Assembly (NCBI GenBank): GCA_009760855.2
Contig: WPIO01000135.1
Span: 498,001 to 562,000 of the forward strand
Direction: 5' to 3'
Length of the DNA: 64,000 nt
Source of the DNA: Cristatella mucedo
Lineage: Eukaryota > Bryozoa > Phylactolaemata > Cristatellidae
Positions 47,897-59,130 of this stretch are shown in pieces. A program made the position numbers and the translations under genes. The first letter of the stretch is position 1. Every line of letters begins with the position of its first letter. The notes under the pieces are model-generated. The model did not search any database and was not told where the DNA came from. It saw only the letters and a program-made list of their open reading frames with translations.

Positions 47897-48202
47897 CTAC
47901 TGAATACCGGATCCTGCACAGGACTCGTAATCGCTCTCAGTCCAGTAGAACTTTCGAGGATCGCCGCTGGTGACGATGAACGACGGCAGCTGCCGTGCGT
48001 TGCAAGTGGGTGTAGCGGCCTCCAAGTCAGGACAGAACGAGGCCACAATCACCGCAGCGTCCGCAACGGTGCTAGTCTCAGCCGACGAGCGACCGCTTAA
48101 GACCTGAACCTCGGAGTGGTAGCCAGCGACTTGCAGGTACAGCATCAACGCACATAGGAGTGCCAGCCGCGGCGGAATACGAGAGCAACGAAGGGAACTC
48201 AT
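47897..48202 (-). CDS. 101-codon frame with signal-like N-terminus, in repeat R3
   Basis: Intact minus-strand frame starting MSSLRCSRIPPRLALLCALM, a basic then hydrophobic N-terminus that looks like a signal peptide with a possible cut after QVAG. It continues RSSAETSTVADAAVIVASF, CPDLEAATPTCNARQLPSF and PRKFYWTESDYESCAGSG. The middle coincides with the dispersed repeat (copies R1, R2, R4), whose other copies are mostly stop-broken. It may therefore be a repeat-encoded peptide, a host exon derived from a repeat, or a chance frame. The upstream ATG at -5 opens only ATG GCA TGA. Two poor donor-like sites lie near the end. Function unknown. Confidence 0.33.
   Translation of the reverse strand: MSSLRCSRIPPRLALLCALMLYLQVAGYHSEVQVLSGRSSAETSTVADAAVIVASFCPDLEAATPTCNARQLPSFIVTSGDPRKFYWTESDYESCAGSGIQ
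47950..48160 (-). repeat. new dispersed repeat, copy R3
   Basis: Minus strand: GATGCTGTACCTGCAAGTCG, then CGTCGGCTGAGACTAGCACC, then GAGGCCGCTACACCCACTTG. It aligns by order and spacing with R1, R2 and R4. It is the only copy whose frame is open throughout with an upstream ATG. Confidence 0.62.
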
Positions 48203-48307
48203 GCCATATGATAAAAAAAAACTTTAAAATCCCCAATATAGAGTAGTCTATTCAACAGTGAAGGCTAAAGGTTAAAGACTGAACCAAAATCAGCCAATGC
48301 GCCCAGC

Positions 48308-48481
<174 letters not shown>

Positions 48482-50620
48482 AAGGCACGAAGAAGCCTTG
48501 CGCAACTCGGCTCATCTTCTAGGTACAGCTGTCTGCCTATTACACGGCTTCGGCTTTTTCTGCCTTGGCTAAAGATCATCGTATAACCGGCTCCTTGCCC
48601 TTTAAAGCTGCGAAAACTATTTATCAGTAGTAATCTCGCTGATTTAGCACGCCGTCATTTAAGCAGCCATCGTAAGAATGCGAGAAGCTCTTTTGGGGCT
48701 GCGGCGCGATGGGCCGATGCTTGCTTCGCCGTTAGTTCAGTTTACTTCGCGCTAGCGCACGGTCTTGCGATTCTCAGTTAAATCTTTAGAATCCCCGAGT
48801 TGAATTCAACTCGAGTGACTCCGCACGCCACCGCAAGCAGCCCCCACACTTGGACGTCAGAGCCAAGCGGCCTAAGTGCGTCAGCACGTCCTGACCTACG
48901 TTTTCGCGTTCCTCCGACGGCCGCCAGCCCCGCCGCACGGCAGTTGCTGTGGATGTGAGAGAAAGCCGCCATCTGAGCGATAGATCCGTAGATCTCGATC
49001 GCGACGCTCGAGCTGCAAGTCTGCTTGCCCATCCCTCTGGTCGCGCGAGTGGACGAGCATCGGTCTCGTGGCTTGGGCTCTTAGCTTCGTAGCTTCGTAG
49101 CTTAGTGGACAATTTCTGTGATGAATCTTCGTCGCGTGAGCTCGGACAGCCACCGCTCGAGATCCCCCGCTATAAGCGACGGCACAGTTTCTTTTTTATA
49201 CTGGAATATTAATAAAAGCAGCTCAATGCAAAGGTGGCTCAGATGGGTATAAGCGGCCTCTTAATCGGGGACTGGCCGCTTGCGTCGAGCGGTTGACGTT
49301 TCGAGTCCGTGCAGCTTAGTGAGAGTCAACTATTCTTCGCCATCAGTGCCCGGTATATAGTCGAGCTGTTAACCCCACGAAACGTGATTGATGGACGCAG
49401 ATTTACAGCAGCCGCCGTCAAGCGCGAAGTGTCACTTTCGTGAAGTAGCTGTATTTCTGGATAAGTAAGCGCGTCCTCCGCCAGCCTTGAAGGAATTAAC
49501 ATTAATGATCAATCGCTGATTTACGCTTGCTCGATAGGGATGGGTTTCCGCCACCTCTTCCTTAAATGACATGATCTCTGCACCGGATGCGACCGTTCCC
49601 GATCGCTACTGCCGCCATCTACAAGTGGGATTTCCTTGCATGCGGGGCAGCCGATAAATTAAACGAGTGAATAGAAGAGTAAGTGTACCTTTTATTTCCT
49701 GATTTAAACATAAGGCTGATATTTTGAAATGCATTCCTCATCAGCTTCGACCTTAACTAATGATGCCACCAAATGCGCGGATTCGTCTCCTTCGACTGCG
49801 CATTATGGAAACTCGTTATAGGTCTAAACAGTTTATAACTAAGATTGCTTTTTAAAAACAGAAATAAGCGCAAGTTTGTTTTAGTCGGGATTTTCAGTAG
49901 GACTGAGAGTAAAAGAGCGTCATTCGACTACGGAGCCATCCCATAACTCCTGGCTTTTCCTGTCTACTTTTTTTCTGCCTTGGCTATAGATTATCGTATA
50001 ACCGGCTCATTGCCCTTACAATTCCATACCTATCAATTGATTTGGACCTGTGGCCGTCTCACTGTTCTTATCACAGTGCTCGCATATCTCATCATTCGAT
50101 TGAAACATCTGCCAGCACAGTCCTCTATCAAGTTTAAACGAAACGGGTCCATTTCCTGCCCATCAAGTAAACTATTTCTATCCGCTCATAAATAGCAAAC
50201 AAATTCGCCGCTCGTTTGTTGGCACGCTGAGAAGTTGTCGCAGCCACATTGGAGGACCAGCTCCTCCCACCGGACTCCCACCGGACAGTTGCCTGATTGG
50301 ACAGAATTCGCGAGCCCACGATTTCAGAACTTTTTAGACCAGGTAGTAAGAGACTGTTCACGGATTGAAGTACGCCAAAGGGTAGTCATGTTCGACCTCG
50401 TTTATTTCTTCTTCACATTTGTAATTTACCTGTACATATCGCTACCGCTTCGCTGAGCACCTAAAGATAACTTAGCAAAGCGATTTAGCGATTTACTTTT
50501 GACACTCTACATCGTCAGCGAAATCATATACCAAGGTACAAGTGATGAACTTTCCCTTTCTCGGGGGGGGGGTTGCCTCCCAGTTTCAATGAGGATGGGG
50601 CACGCTAACCCCACCCCCGG
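48482..50620. other. intergenic, nothing recognised
   Basis: GC-rich until about 49.2 kb, then AT-richer. CTTCGTAG is repeated in tandem near 49085-49102. No motif-bearing frame. Confidence 0.45.
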
Positions 50621-50631
50621 CTACGTCACTG
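50621..50631 (-). mobile_element. orphan hAT-like terminus
   Basis: CTACGTCACTG, that is CAGTGACGTAG on the minus strand, followed inward by G-rich GCCGGGGGTGGGGTTAGCG. This is the usual look of one end of a hAT-type element. No partner end was found to the left. Confidence 0.35.
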
Positions 50632-50713
50632 AACCTTAAGTTAATTCAGTTCAGTGCACTGTTAGGTTACGAAAGCCCATCGTCGCTCCGGCGGCAGATA
50701 TTTGAGCGATCAC

Positions 50714-50721
50714 TTTAGGAC
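50714..50721. repeat. left 8-bp target-site duplication
   Basis: TTTAGGAC directly before the left terminus; identical to 52805-52812. Confidence 0.85.
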
Positions 50722-50999
50722 CAGTGGCGTAGTGAGACCCTTTGGCAGCCGAGAAAAAGCCACAAATGGCAGCACCCTCACTGTAAAAAATTCCTCCAAA
50801 ATAGCTCCACCACAGAATAAATGCAAAAAAACATACGCTATCAGGCATTTCGAGTCAAGAAATTTCTACTGACTCTAGTGCAGGTATAAGTTAGCTATCA
50901 CAGCTTTAGCTGGGATGAGGTTCACGGTTTGGTGAACTTTTCTGGTCTTAAACGTGACAAGCTATTCTATTGCCGTTTGAATGTCAGTATTTTTCCGTG

Positions 51000-51205
51000 C
51001 TTCTATCTCTAAGCTCAACTTCTCTTCTGACTCTGCTAGGTTTCCCACGTTCTCTTTTTGCGTGAGGCGAAGTCTGCTTGCTACCGAATTCGAAGCGAAA
51101 GCCGCTTAGGCTGTGAGTGCGCTATACAAAACTCTCCTGCGTAACACCCACATTGTCTTTATAGCTTTTTGGAGTTACAGACGGAGATACATTACATTGC
51201 ATCTG
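51000..51205 (+). mobile_element. LINE-II 3' end nested in the hAT element
   Basis: CGTGAGGCGAAGTCTGCTTG, AGCCGCTTAGGCTGTGAGTG, ACTCTCCTGCGTAACACCCA and GGAGTTACAGACGGAGATAC in family order, ending ACATTACATTGC. Being inside the DNA transposon, it inserted later. Confidence 0.85.
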
Positions 51206-51817
51206 CCTAGAAAGGCCAAATAGGCGAGTCGATCTTGGCCAATTGATGCTCTCGGATAGGAAATGACCGTACTTGCTGAAGGAACCTCCACAACAGGTAA
51301 TTTATATGAAGATATGGTGAGAAGAACTTGCATGGCAGCTCTCAAATTAAAACATATCTCCTCAATAAATCACAATGAAAGACCCTGGTACCAGAGGGGT
51401 CTTTAGTGCCGACTAGTGAAGTGTGGAGAAAAGAATTGTATGGTCACATATTTCGTTTTGCAGGTCTGTTTCATCAACCTCTGAGCGAAAGAAGCCTCCA
51501 AGATTGAAACATTGCTAGCGAACTTTGGTGCTGCCAAGTTTCGTTAAAAAAATACTCAACTTCCAGAAAGAAACCAAATTTGACTCCGAGATTTGCGAGC
51601 CGGGTACCCTCACTTGCAATTTTTCGACGATGGTAGTTTATGCTGTTTCTTATTATTATTGAAATCTCCTACTCTGCCGTGAGACTGACATCTCGAAAGA
51701 GTTCTCCAGGCAATAATGCAAATCTCCTTTTGGCGTCTAGCAGTTATACTTGGCGCAGGTCTTTTTCGTGTCTTGACAACTCAATCTCAAGAGAGTTGAG
51801 ATCACGAGAAGCGTATT

Positions 51818-52185
51818 TTAAGGTTCATCTTTGGATCTGGCATTAATTACAGACAGCTTCCTGTCTTGCTGTCTAACTTTACTCTCTTCCTCATCGTCCC
51901 TGCTCTTCCCACCGTCTAAGTCTTGTTGCTTGCTTTCGTCCTTTTCAAACTCTTCTTCTTCTTCTATATTTTTATTTATTTTATTTATTTCTATATTTTC
52001 TTTATTTTCTTGCGATTTTCAACTTGTTCCTGTTGTTTTTCTGTTTCTTCACAGTTCTTCGCCTTTGCCTTTTTCAAGAAACCATCCGAGACCTCCTTTT
52101 CCGGACCATTTGTCCGTTTCTTTCTTTTCCTCAAGTTTTTGTTCTCCATGGTGGACACCCGCTGCTTTTTCGCCTCGCGTGTCTC
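51818..52185 (-). pseudogene. Lys/Glu-rich transposase N-terminus remnant, frameshifted
   Basis: Minus strand: an acceptor-like AATTTATTTTCAG precedes 52185, then ETREAKKQRVST and an ATG in strong context (52149) starting MENKNLRKRKKRTNGPEK, then SDGFLKKAKAKNCEETEKQQ. This frame stops at VENRKKIKKI. The next frame takes over at once with NKNIEEEEEFEKDESKQQ, GGKSRDDEEESKVRQQDRKL and NARSKDEP before a stop, so one indel near 52010 split a single charged protein. A basic N-terminus with FLKK is common in ZMYM/DUF4371-type hAT transposases, and the position inside a hAT-like element agrees. Further decayed coding (RDLNSLEIELSRHEKDLRQV) continues to about 51700. Family assignment is an inference. 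Confidence 0.5.
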
Positions 52186-52804
52186 CTGAAAATAAATTGC
52201 GTTGACCAAAAATGTACAAGCACTGCACTGTAGATTTTAGTAGCACACAGTTAGTGGCAATGGAAGTTTACGGAGGCTGGTTTGAAGTAGCACACTGACC
52301 TTCACACAGCCAACTTCGTCTCCAGAGTAAAAGGTGGAGCCTTAGGGGAGCTTGACAAAAAGTCTTGGAAAGATTGGAAGCGTCGGCGTCGTCTGAATGC
52401 TGGCGCCAGGAGACTCAACGCACACAATACCTACAAGTAGGATAGAATCTAAAATGAAAAATCTCACTAATCACGTTCTCAAACTTATTATTTTAATGAC
52501 CAGCAGTCTGAATGAGTGGCAGGCAAATTCCCGTCAATAACAATGCATCGACTGAATTAGCTCCGGCGTATGTGACCGGCTGGAGCAGCCAGATAAACCT
52601 CGCTTGGTCTACGTCTATAAACATGCATAACTAGCTCATCTAGCAATGGTAGAGCTAATTGAAATAAGGACATGCTTGAAATCAAGATTAGTATTCTCAC
52701 ATGAAAAACTTTATAAAATATGCATGTTCCATTTTGCTTTTTTGGCGCCCCTTGACTTTAGCGCCCAGGGAATCTGCTCCCCGCCCCAAGTTGCTACGCC
52801 ACTG

Positions 52805-52812
52805 TTTAGGAC
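52805..52812. repeat. right 8-bp target-site duplication
   Basis: TTTAGGAC immediately after the right terminus. Confidence 0.85.
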
Positions 52813-54519
52813 TCACCTTGAACAAACTGACGAGGCACTTCAAATCAACCGCGGGGCAGATCACCGGAGAGAGGCACGCTTCGCGACAAACAGCCGACGG
52901 GACGTTTAGAAAGCCCCTCAAGCCTGAAAGGCTGACCCTGAAAGGTGCGGCCGGGATCTTTTTCTCCCGGGCTGCACTAGAGTTCTTCGAACGCCTCAGC
53001 GCTTTGATTCGCCTGTGAGTTCTAAGCTAAGTGGGCTACTAATGCAGGCCTACACAAGGTCAACTGATGCTCCGACTGTCCGGAACTCAGCGGCCAATTT
53101 CTGCTGCCTATTCGATAGGTTCCCGTCCGGCTGGGTGGCTCTACAGCATCGCTAAAGCGCCACTCTGCCATTAGGAAAGTAACTAACTTGTATTTGAGAC
53201 GCTGACGGTCAGTGGCGAGAAACGCACCCTAACTGATATTCCTAGAACGCGTTGAAAGCCAGAAACTAACACTGAGAAGTCATCGGTCACACCGACGTCA
53301 TGTTGCACATCGTGTGCTTTTATTTGGTCCGCATTTTGGAAAACGAATTCATGAATGACAAATCGAAATTGGACCCATATTTTTACTAGTCTCTCAAATC
53401 CTTATCGAGCATGATTTCTTATGATGGCAGGCTCGTATTCGAAGCTAAAATCTGGTCCTTGAGATTAGCATCATTAGGAAAGTAAGTCTCGGGCCTCGAG
53501 TCACTCTCACCCTTACCTCTAGCATGCTATCGTACTGCAGAAATTCGCGCTTCTATCTGGAAAGAAATACTAGGGAATTCACGCAGTGACCGAAAACGCC
53601 CCGATGGCGTCGAAAAAGGCACGATGGCGCTTCAGGTGGGTAAAGAAATCTGAGAGGGAACGAGAAGATTTTCTAAAAATGGCGAGGATTAAATCGACGC
53701 GAAAACCTTTTCACTGGCCCGAGAAGGGTTTCCAATCAGAGATGGCTTGGCAGCCCTTTCGTTACAAAGGGATAGACGGTGAGCCAATGCCAATCAACCG
53801 AGCTTTTCTCGTCTCTCGTCCCTCCTGACCGTGCTGAAAATATGCAGTAGTGGTCGGTTGTAGCCGACAGGCTTACGGGTTGGCTAGGCGGCATGCTTGC
53901 GGTCAAGACTCCGTGCTAGCTATTTTTGGAACTTAGGAAATGACGGGCTGTCAAATAAAGAAGAACAACGCAATCTGCCAGCGAGATTTCAAGGAAAACA
54001 CCGCATTCTATTCGCAGCTGTAGTGGTCACGTCCTAGAACTTACAAAGTATTGCTATTAATTATAGAAATTTCAAGCTGGTGCATATCACTGAATTCGTG
54101 ACTTTAAGATGATTGGCCGACTCTAAAGCATTGCAGAGAGAAGATAACTTACTCAGAATCTTCTTTTCATCTCGAAACCTTACGAGGTATGCATAAGACC
54201 CGCTTACACGGTGCAACAGGCCACTTATGGTGTAGCCGATGAGCACGGAATAAGGCTGCTGCATTAGGTTAAGAGCTCATTGCGAATCAGGCAACGAAGC
54301 TAGTACAGCGCCGGTCACAAGTAATGAATTAGTCGCTTGGATAGTGCAGTAGGAAAGCGAAATTAGTATCCAGCTACTTTGCAATTCGCATCTAGAGAAT
54401 TTAAAATCAGGGAAATGACATTCACAATATCATGCTTTCGCAGCTATTCAAAAGCACACAAGTATATCATCATCGGGTCACAGGCTAGTAAGACAGCACT
54501 GGTCAGCAAAGTGCTCCTC
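52813..54519. other. intergenic, nothing recognised
   Basis: An 80-codon plus-strand frame at 53586-53828 (KKARWRFRWVKKSERERED) looks protein-like but has no family or splice support. Otherwise nothing. Confidence 0.4.
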
Positions 54520-54650
54520 GTCCGAAGCTTAGGACTGACAAACAAAAAATGCTGATGTAGACGATCAACCATCTCCTCAACCGCTCCCAGATTAGCTCCT
54601 TACCTGATGATCCATGTGATGATCCAGCCGATCGCTTCTCTCGACTCTTT

Positions 54651-56674
54651 GTGCAGAAGATGGACCAGATCAGGGAGTCCATCCCTGTGATGACAACCTC
54701 CCCACTAGAATGCTGTTCCTGGGTTCCTGGCTGCATCTCAATGTCTGCATTTAAGCAGGTCACTAGTGATCTAGTCCTAAAGTTCGTATCGCAATCAAAG
54801 AAAACAACTAGTCCTCTAGACCCTACTCCCACTGTCCTGCTGGTACGTTGCATTGATCTGCGGCTGCCATGCATAGCTAACATCATTAATATATCATTAG
54901 CCTCAGGTCATGTGCCAACACCTTTAAAAAAAAGCTGTAGTCAGGCCACTTCTCTAGAAACCGACACTAGACTAAGAGAACTTGAGCAACTACCACCCAG
55001 TCTCCCTTCTACCATTCCTATCAAAGGCACTGGGAGGAGTCATGGCGGACCGGCTGAACACATATATTGAAACTTCAGACCTTGCTAGTGGAAGCACTTG
55101 AACCATAATAAAAAAAAAGGGAAAGGAGAGTAAGCTTGTGCTGCCTTGACAGTAGCGTGTGAAGAAGAGACTAGAAAGAGCACTAGGCAAGAGGGTAGCT
55201 ACAGAGAGCACGAGACATGAGGGGAAGGAGACTTCACGTGTTACACTCAGGTATCTGCCGTGAAAGGAATCGTGATGTGGACATGGATAGACAGAGCTAG
55301 CAAAACCGTCCAGAGCTTAGGGGACAATGTTAGCTTGATGAAACTGACAGCTTTCCTTTGAATTAGAGTTTCACAGAACTCGTCAGAGCAGGCAAGCCGA
55401 TTACATTAGAAAAAGAAACAGCTAGGCCTTTGATTATACTCTACTGCATCAGCTGCAGCCAATGGCACTTCTGCATACCTTGTGCTCAAATTTGAGGCTC
55501 TGCATGTGGTTCATGTAGCGATTGTAAGTAATGTAAGCGAATGTAAGCTCCAGTCTGGCTTTAGAGTTAATCACCCCACAGAATCAGCATTGCTTCGGGT
55601 GAAAAACGACCTACTTAGGCATGCAGAAATGAATGGAGTATATCTGGTTGTTTGGCTCCATCTATCGGGTGTTTTGGTAATGTCGATCACTAAGTTCTTC
55701 TTGAGCACCTCTCATCTCGCATGGGCATCACTGGCACTGCTCTGCAATGGTTCAGGTCCTATCTCAGCGGGAGACTCCAGAGTATAAATGTGAATGGACA
55801 AAGATCATCCGAGGTACCTCTGAAATATGGGGTACCTCATGGCTCCGTGCTAGGTCCGGTTCTTTTCACTGTTTATACTTTCCTTCTTTCCGATGTGATT
55901 GCCAAGCACAATCTAGGCTTTCACTTCTATGTGGATGACACTCAGTTGTACTTTTTCTTTGATCCCTCCGAGCCTTCGAGCACCTCGAATTCTCTTAACT
56001 CCCCTGCCGCATGTATTGATGTCATCCGCACACGGATGGCTGCAAATCTTCTTAAATTGGGTGATGATAAAACGATCCTACTAGGCATGCGCAAACCCAG
56101 TGTGATTCAGAAATTGGAAAGGCTAACGCTCAAAATTGGCTCTGCCACCATATTTCCTGTTGAATGTGCATGAAATCCAGTTGTCATGTCACAAAGTGAC
56201 CTCTCGTTAGACGATCACATCAGCTCCATAGTCAAGTCTGCTTACTTTCAGCTACATAACATTGCTAAAATTTGGGCTAGTTTAGATAAGGATACGACAT
56301 CAAAGTTGGTCCATGCATTTGTGACATCCCGTCTTGACTTCTGGGACTCACTTCTTGACTGCCTACCGGCATGTGCAATCAGGCGCTTACAGCTGGTGCA
56401 AAACTCTGCAGCTAGGCTTGTCTGTCGCGAGCGTCCCTGTTGCCACATCACACCACTTCTCGGCGACCTGCACTGGCTACCAGTCAACCAGTGGTTCGAC
56501 TTCAAATTTCTTTTGCTCACTCTTACGTCCCTTCATTCTTTGGTTCCAGCCGACCTATTAGATCTACTCCCCCACCAGGCCAAGCAGCGTACTACCCGCT
56601 TTTCGAAAACCAAATGTTTACCTAAACATTGCACAAACCTGAAATCCTTTGGAGACCGTGGATTTAGTTCGTAG
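54651..56674 (+). pseudogene. LINE-I RT, broken by insertion and frameshifts
   Basis: First part (54651-55070): FKQVTSDLVLKFVSQSKKTT, CIANIINISLASGHVPTPLK and SLPSTIPIKGTG, the region leading to the palm. After the insertion: GFRVNHPTESALLRVKNDLL, GITGTALQWFRSYLSGRLQS, VPHGSVLGPVLF, and FYVDDTQLY where Val replaces the usual Ala of FYADD, with both aspartates kept. Then, in a second frame after a stop near 56172, LSLDDHISSIVKSAYFQLHN, SRLDFWDSLL and QNSAARLVCRERP. The endonuclease is missing. Not functional. Confidence 0.87.
55090..55544. other. 455-bp insertion in LINE-I copy D, origin unknown
   Basis: Copy A reads from CCTTGCTAGT straight into AAGCTCCAGTCTGG; copy D has 455 bp between these two points. 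The insert contains a run of nine A near 55114-55122 and ends with GTAAG-type repeats. No terminal inverted repeat, tail or coding motif identifies it. Confidence 0.7.
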
Positions 56675-57020
56675 TCTCTCGAAGCCTGGAACTCAATCTC
56701 ACCTTGCGTCACGACATCCCCTGACTTGAGCACATTAAAAAATAAACAAAGAACGCTCCTACTTGGGGCAGCATTTAGTTGGTCCCTGTGATTCTCTCTT
56801 TATGTGCTTATGCATTCCGACGGTTTTCCGTGCTGCCACTAGCCACGCTTGCATGCTGACTCTGTGCATGTCGTCCTTAACTATGTTATTCATGCTGTTT
56901 ATCAAGCATAATACAAATAACCATTCGATCATGTTTCCTTTGCAGCTAATGTAAAGCGCCTAGAAAGAGAATCTTTGAGGGCGCTTTATCAATTTTATTA
57001 TAATTATTACTATTATTATT

Positions 57021-58763
57021 AAGCAGGTATGGGCCGCGAAAGTAGCTATAGCAGCCAGCCAGCACTCCACAGCGCTGCCGCCGTTCTGCTGTTCGATCTT
57101 GCGACCCGCAGTAGCCCGTCTCCAAAGCCAATCATTGACTTTTGTGCCGGAGTCTGGAAAGAATGCTAACTGTAATGTGATTCGCTTCCAGTTTGCTACT
57201 GCAACGACCAATCCTCTCCAGTACCTGAAACGTAACGTCAGCTGCTGTTTACGGGAGGGGGAGTCGAGTATTTTCATCTGATTTTCAGCTGATACTACGT
57301 CGTAGGAAAGCTAAGAGCGAAGGCATCGAGCGTGAAACGGCCAAAAACCAAAGAGGAAGTGCAAGTAATGGGCTGTGCTGCAGTGCTTGTTTCTTAGAGG
57401 TAGCCGTGGTAAAACAGTCGCCGAGTGGTAGCTTGCATGGAAGCCAGGTAACACGACCCTGCTTCCTGTCACGGCATCTCTCCATCGCCATTTAAACCTA
57501 ATACCCTATCCACAGTAGTCATTCTCGGTCTGCCTATCACTGAAGTTTTAATTGTACAGTCTCCCTCTGATTATCATCAGTCTGGTGCCTATTGCAATAG
57601 GCAGAAGAAGCAGAGATAATTCCGGTTCCGGCTCTCACTTTGAAGTCATGTGAGCGTCGCAGCTGTGTGCAAAGACAGGAAATACTGGTTACCTGGAGTG
57701 TACGGTTGCCGGGTGACCTTGAGCTGAATGGCAGCGCATGCATTAGCGATTGGCTCGTGGCGCTTTCCACCAGGCTGCGAGACTCCTACCATCGACTGCT
57801 GCCATCGGTGGAGGCTTTGCTGAGGTGGAGTACCACGTGACTACTCTCTACGACTACTGGAACATGACTGATGTTCAAAGAGCCAGCGAATTTACTGAAA
57901 GTAGACTACGATTGCTTGTCGTTATTCGCTTGCCTTGCCGTGCACCAGTGAGTGCACCGCTCAAGCTGTGATGGCTGCACTCGGACAACGATTGTATATC
58001 TCGAGAACAGACCCTATTCTGGGCTCCTTAATCACTAAATTGCTGAGCAAGAATATTAAAAAATGCTTGCTATTTGTGTTTCTCTAAAATAGATTTCCGT
58101 GGTAAAACCGCTGTCCCTGCCATTTTCGATCGTAAGCGACGCAAATTAGCCATGGGGCACTTTAAGGGCGTCATGTCAGAATGCTATATACTGTTGTATG
58201 GTGCAAGAATGGAAAAATAATCATGATAAAAAATACCATTAGTTTCCTTGCATCAATTGCAAAAAGAGCTAAATGTGCATCAAGGCTTTTACAGTTTAGG
58301 GCCAAAGAAATAAGAAACCAAATGTTAATAGCATGCACGGCATCAACCTTCGACAAAATGCAAAAGCAAACATATTGCACGCTCATAAAAGCTTGAATGA
58401 GCATATGAGGACAAGCAGAAACACAGTTATTAGGAGCCTTGACTAGTAAAATACACTGAATCATGCAGAGGTAAGCCCGAAAACCCCACAGGAATACAAC
58501 AAGTTAGCTGTCACTCAACCAAAGCTCAACAAAAAAAATTCACCTTTAGCTGAGTTTAGAACGCTGGGTAGCCATTGCAATTGCTGAAAGATTCCGGAAG
58601 CGAGTTCTAGATATTAGATGCAAACAAACTGAATATACATTGACCAAATAATTTGAATTTGGTGTGAATACAAGTGGAAGGATGGCAAACGTTAAAGTGT
58701 AACAGCACACGAACAGCAAGGGGAATTTATAGGTAGGCTAGTGCAAGCGAGTGAAGCAACCTT

Positions 58764-58767
<4 letters not shown>
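57021..58767. other. intergenic, nothing recognised
   Basis: Short frames on both strands; no domain and no shared repeat. Confidence 0.5.
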
Positions 58768-58851
<84 letters not shown>

Positions 58852-58852
58852 A
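58768..58852. repeat. (GA)n microsatellite
   Basis: About 85 bp GA, abutting the LINE fragment on its right. Confidence 0.95.
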
Positions 58853-59130
58853 GACCTAAAATCAATTCAATGTGCGATAGGAAGCCAGCCAATCTTAGGT
58901 AGTCATGGTGTGTGATGCGGCTGCTTATCTGTTGACGACAGACCAGACGAGCTGGTGAGTTTTGAACCAGTCCTGCTTTTGCAGCAAGTTAAGAGCACAG
59001 ACCGAAAGTCCCGAATAAAGGGAATTGCAGCAATCTAGATGCAACATCGCAATCACCTGACTTCATTTGGCGGTCTGACTGTGGTATAAGCAAGCCTGGT
59101 TTTGGCAATTTTCCTCCACTGAAAGTAGTC
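58853..59130 (-). mobile_element. diverged L2/CR1-type LINE thumb fragment
   Basis: On the minus strand the peptide DCCNSLYSGLSVCALNLLQK is followed, one frame away, by VQNSPARLVCRQQ, SRITHH and then WLPIAH with IDF. These are the same blocks, in order, as the LINE-I thumb (CNSLLTGLPACAIRRLQLVQ, QNSAARLVC, HITPL, HWLPV). It is too diverged to assign to LINE-I or LINE-II. Confidence 0.65.

Larger units (their letters stand above)
50722..52804. mobile_element. hAT-like DNA transposon, decayed
   Basis: A 2083-bp element bounded by inverted CAGTGGCGTAG (50722-50732 and the complement at 52794-52804) and flanked by an exact 8-bp duplication TTTAGGAC. Eight-base duplications and CAGTGGCGTA-type ends are typical of the hAT superfamily. 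The inside carries a minus-strand coding remnant (51818-52185) and a nested LINE-II end (51000-51205). The size is below that of a full autonomous hAT of 2.5-4 kb, so internal loss is likely. Confidence 0.82.
54520..57020 (+). mobile_element. LINE-I copy D, interrupted
   Basis: Plus-oriented, about 2.5 kb, starting in the linker between endonuclease and RT and ending with the perfect stem-loop AAAGCGCC (56953-56960) and GGCGCTTT (56980-56987) plus an ATT-rich tail. A 455-bp foreign segment (55090-55544) splits the RT-coding part. It is closer to copy C than to A and B. Confidence 0.9.

Noticed and set aside
52336-52440. Plus-strand KSWKDWKRRRRLNAGARRLN as a Myb/SANT-like transposon protein end
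   Set aside because: Only a faint resemblance over about 20 residues, and on the strand opposite to the better-supported transposase remnant.
53586-53828. 80-codon basic plus-strand frame
   Set aside because: Looks protein-like but has no family, neighbour or splice evidence.
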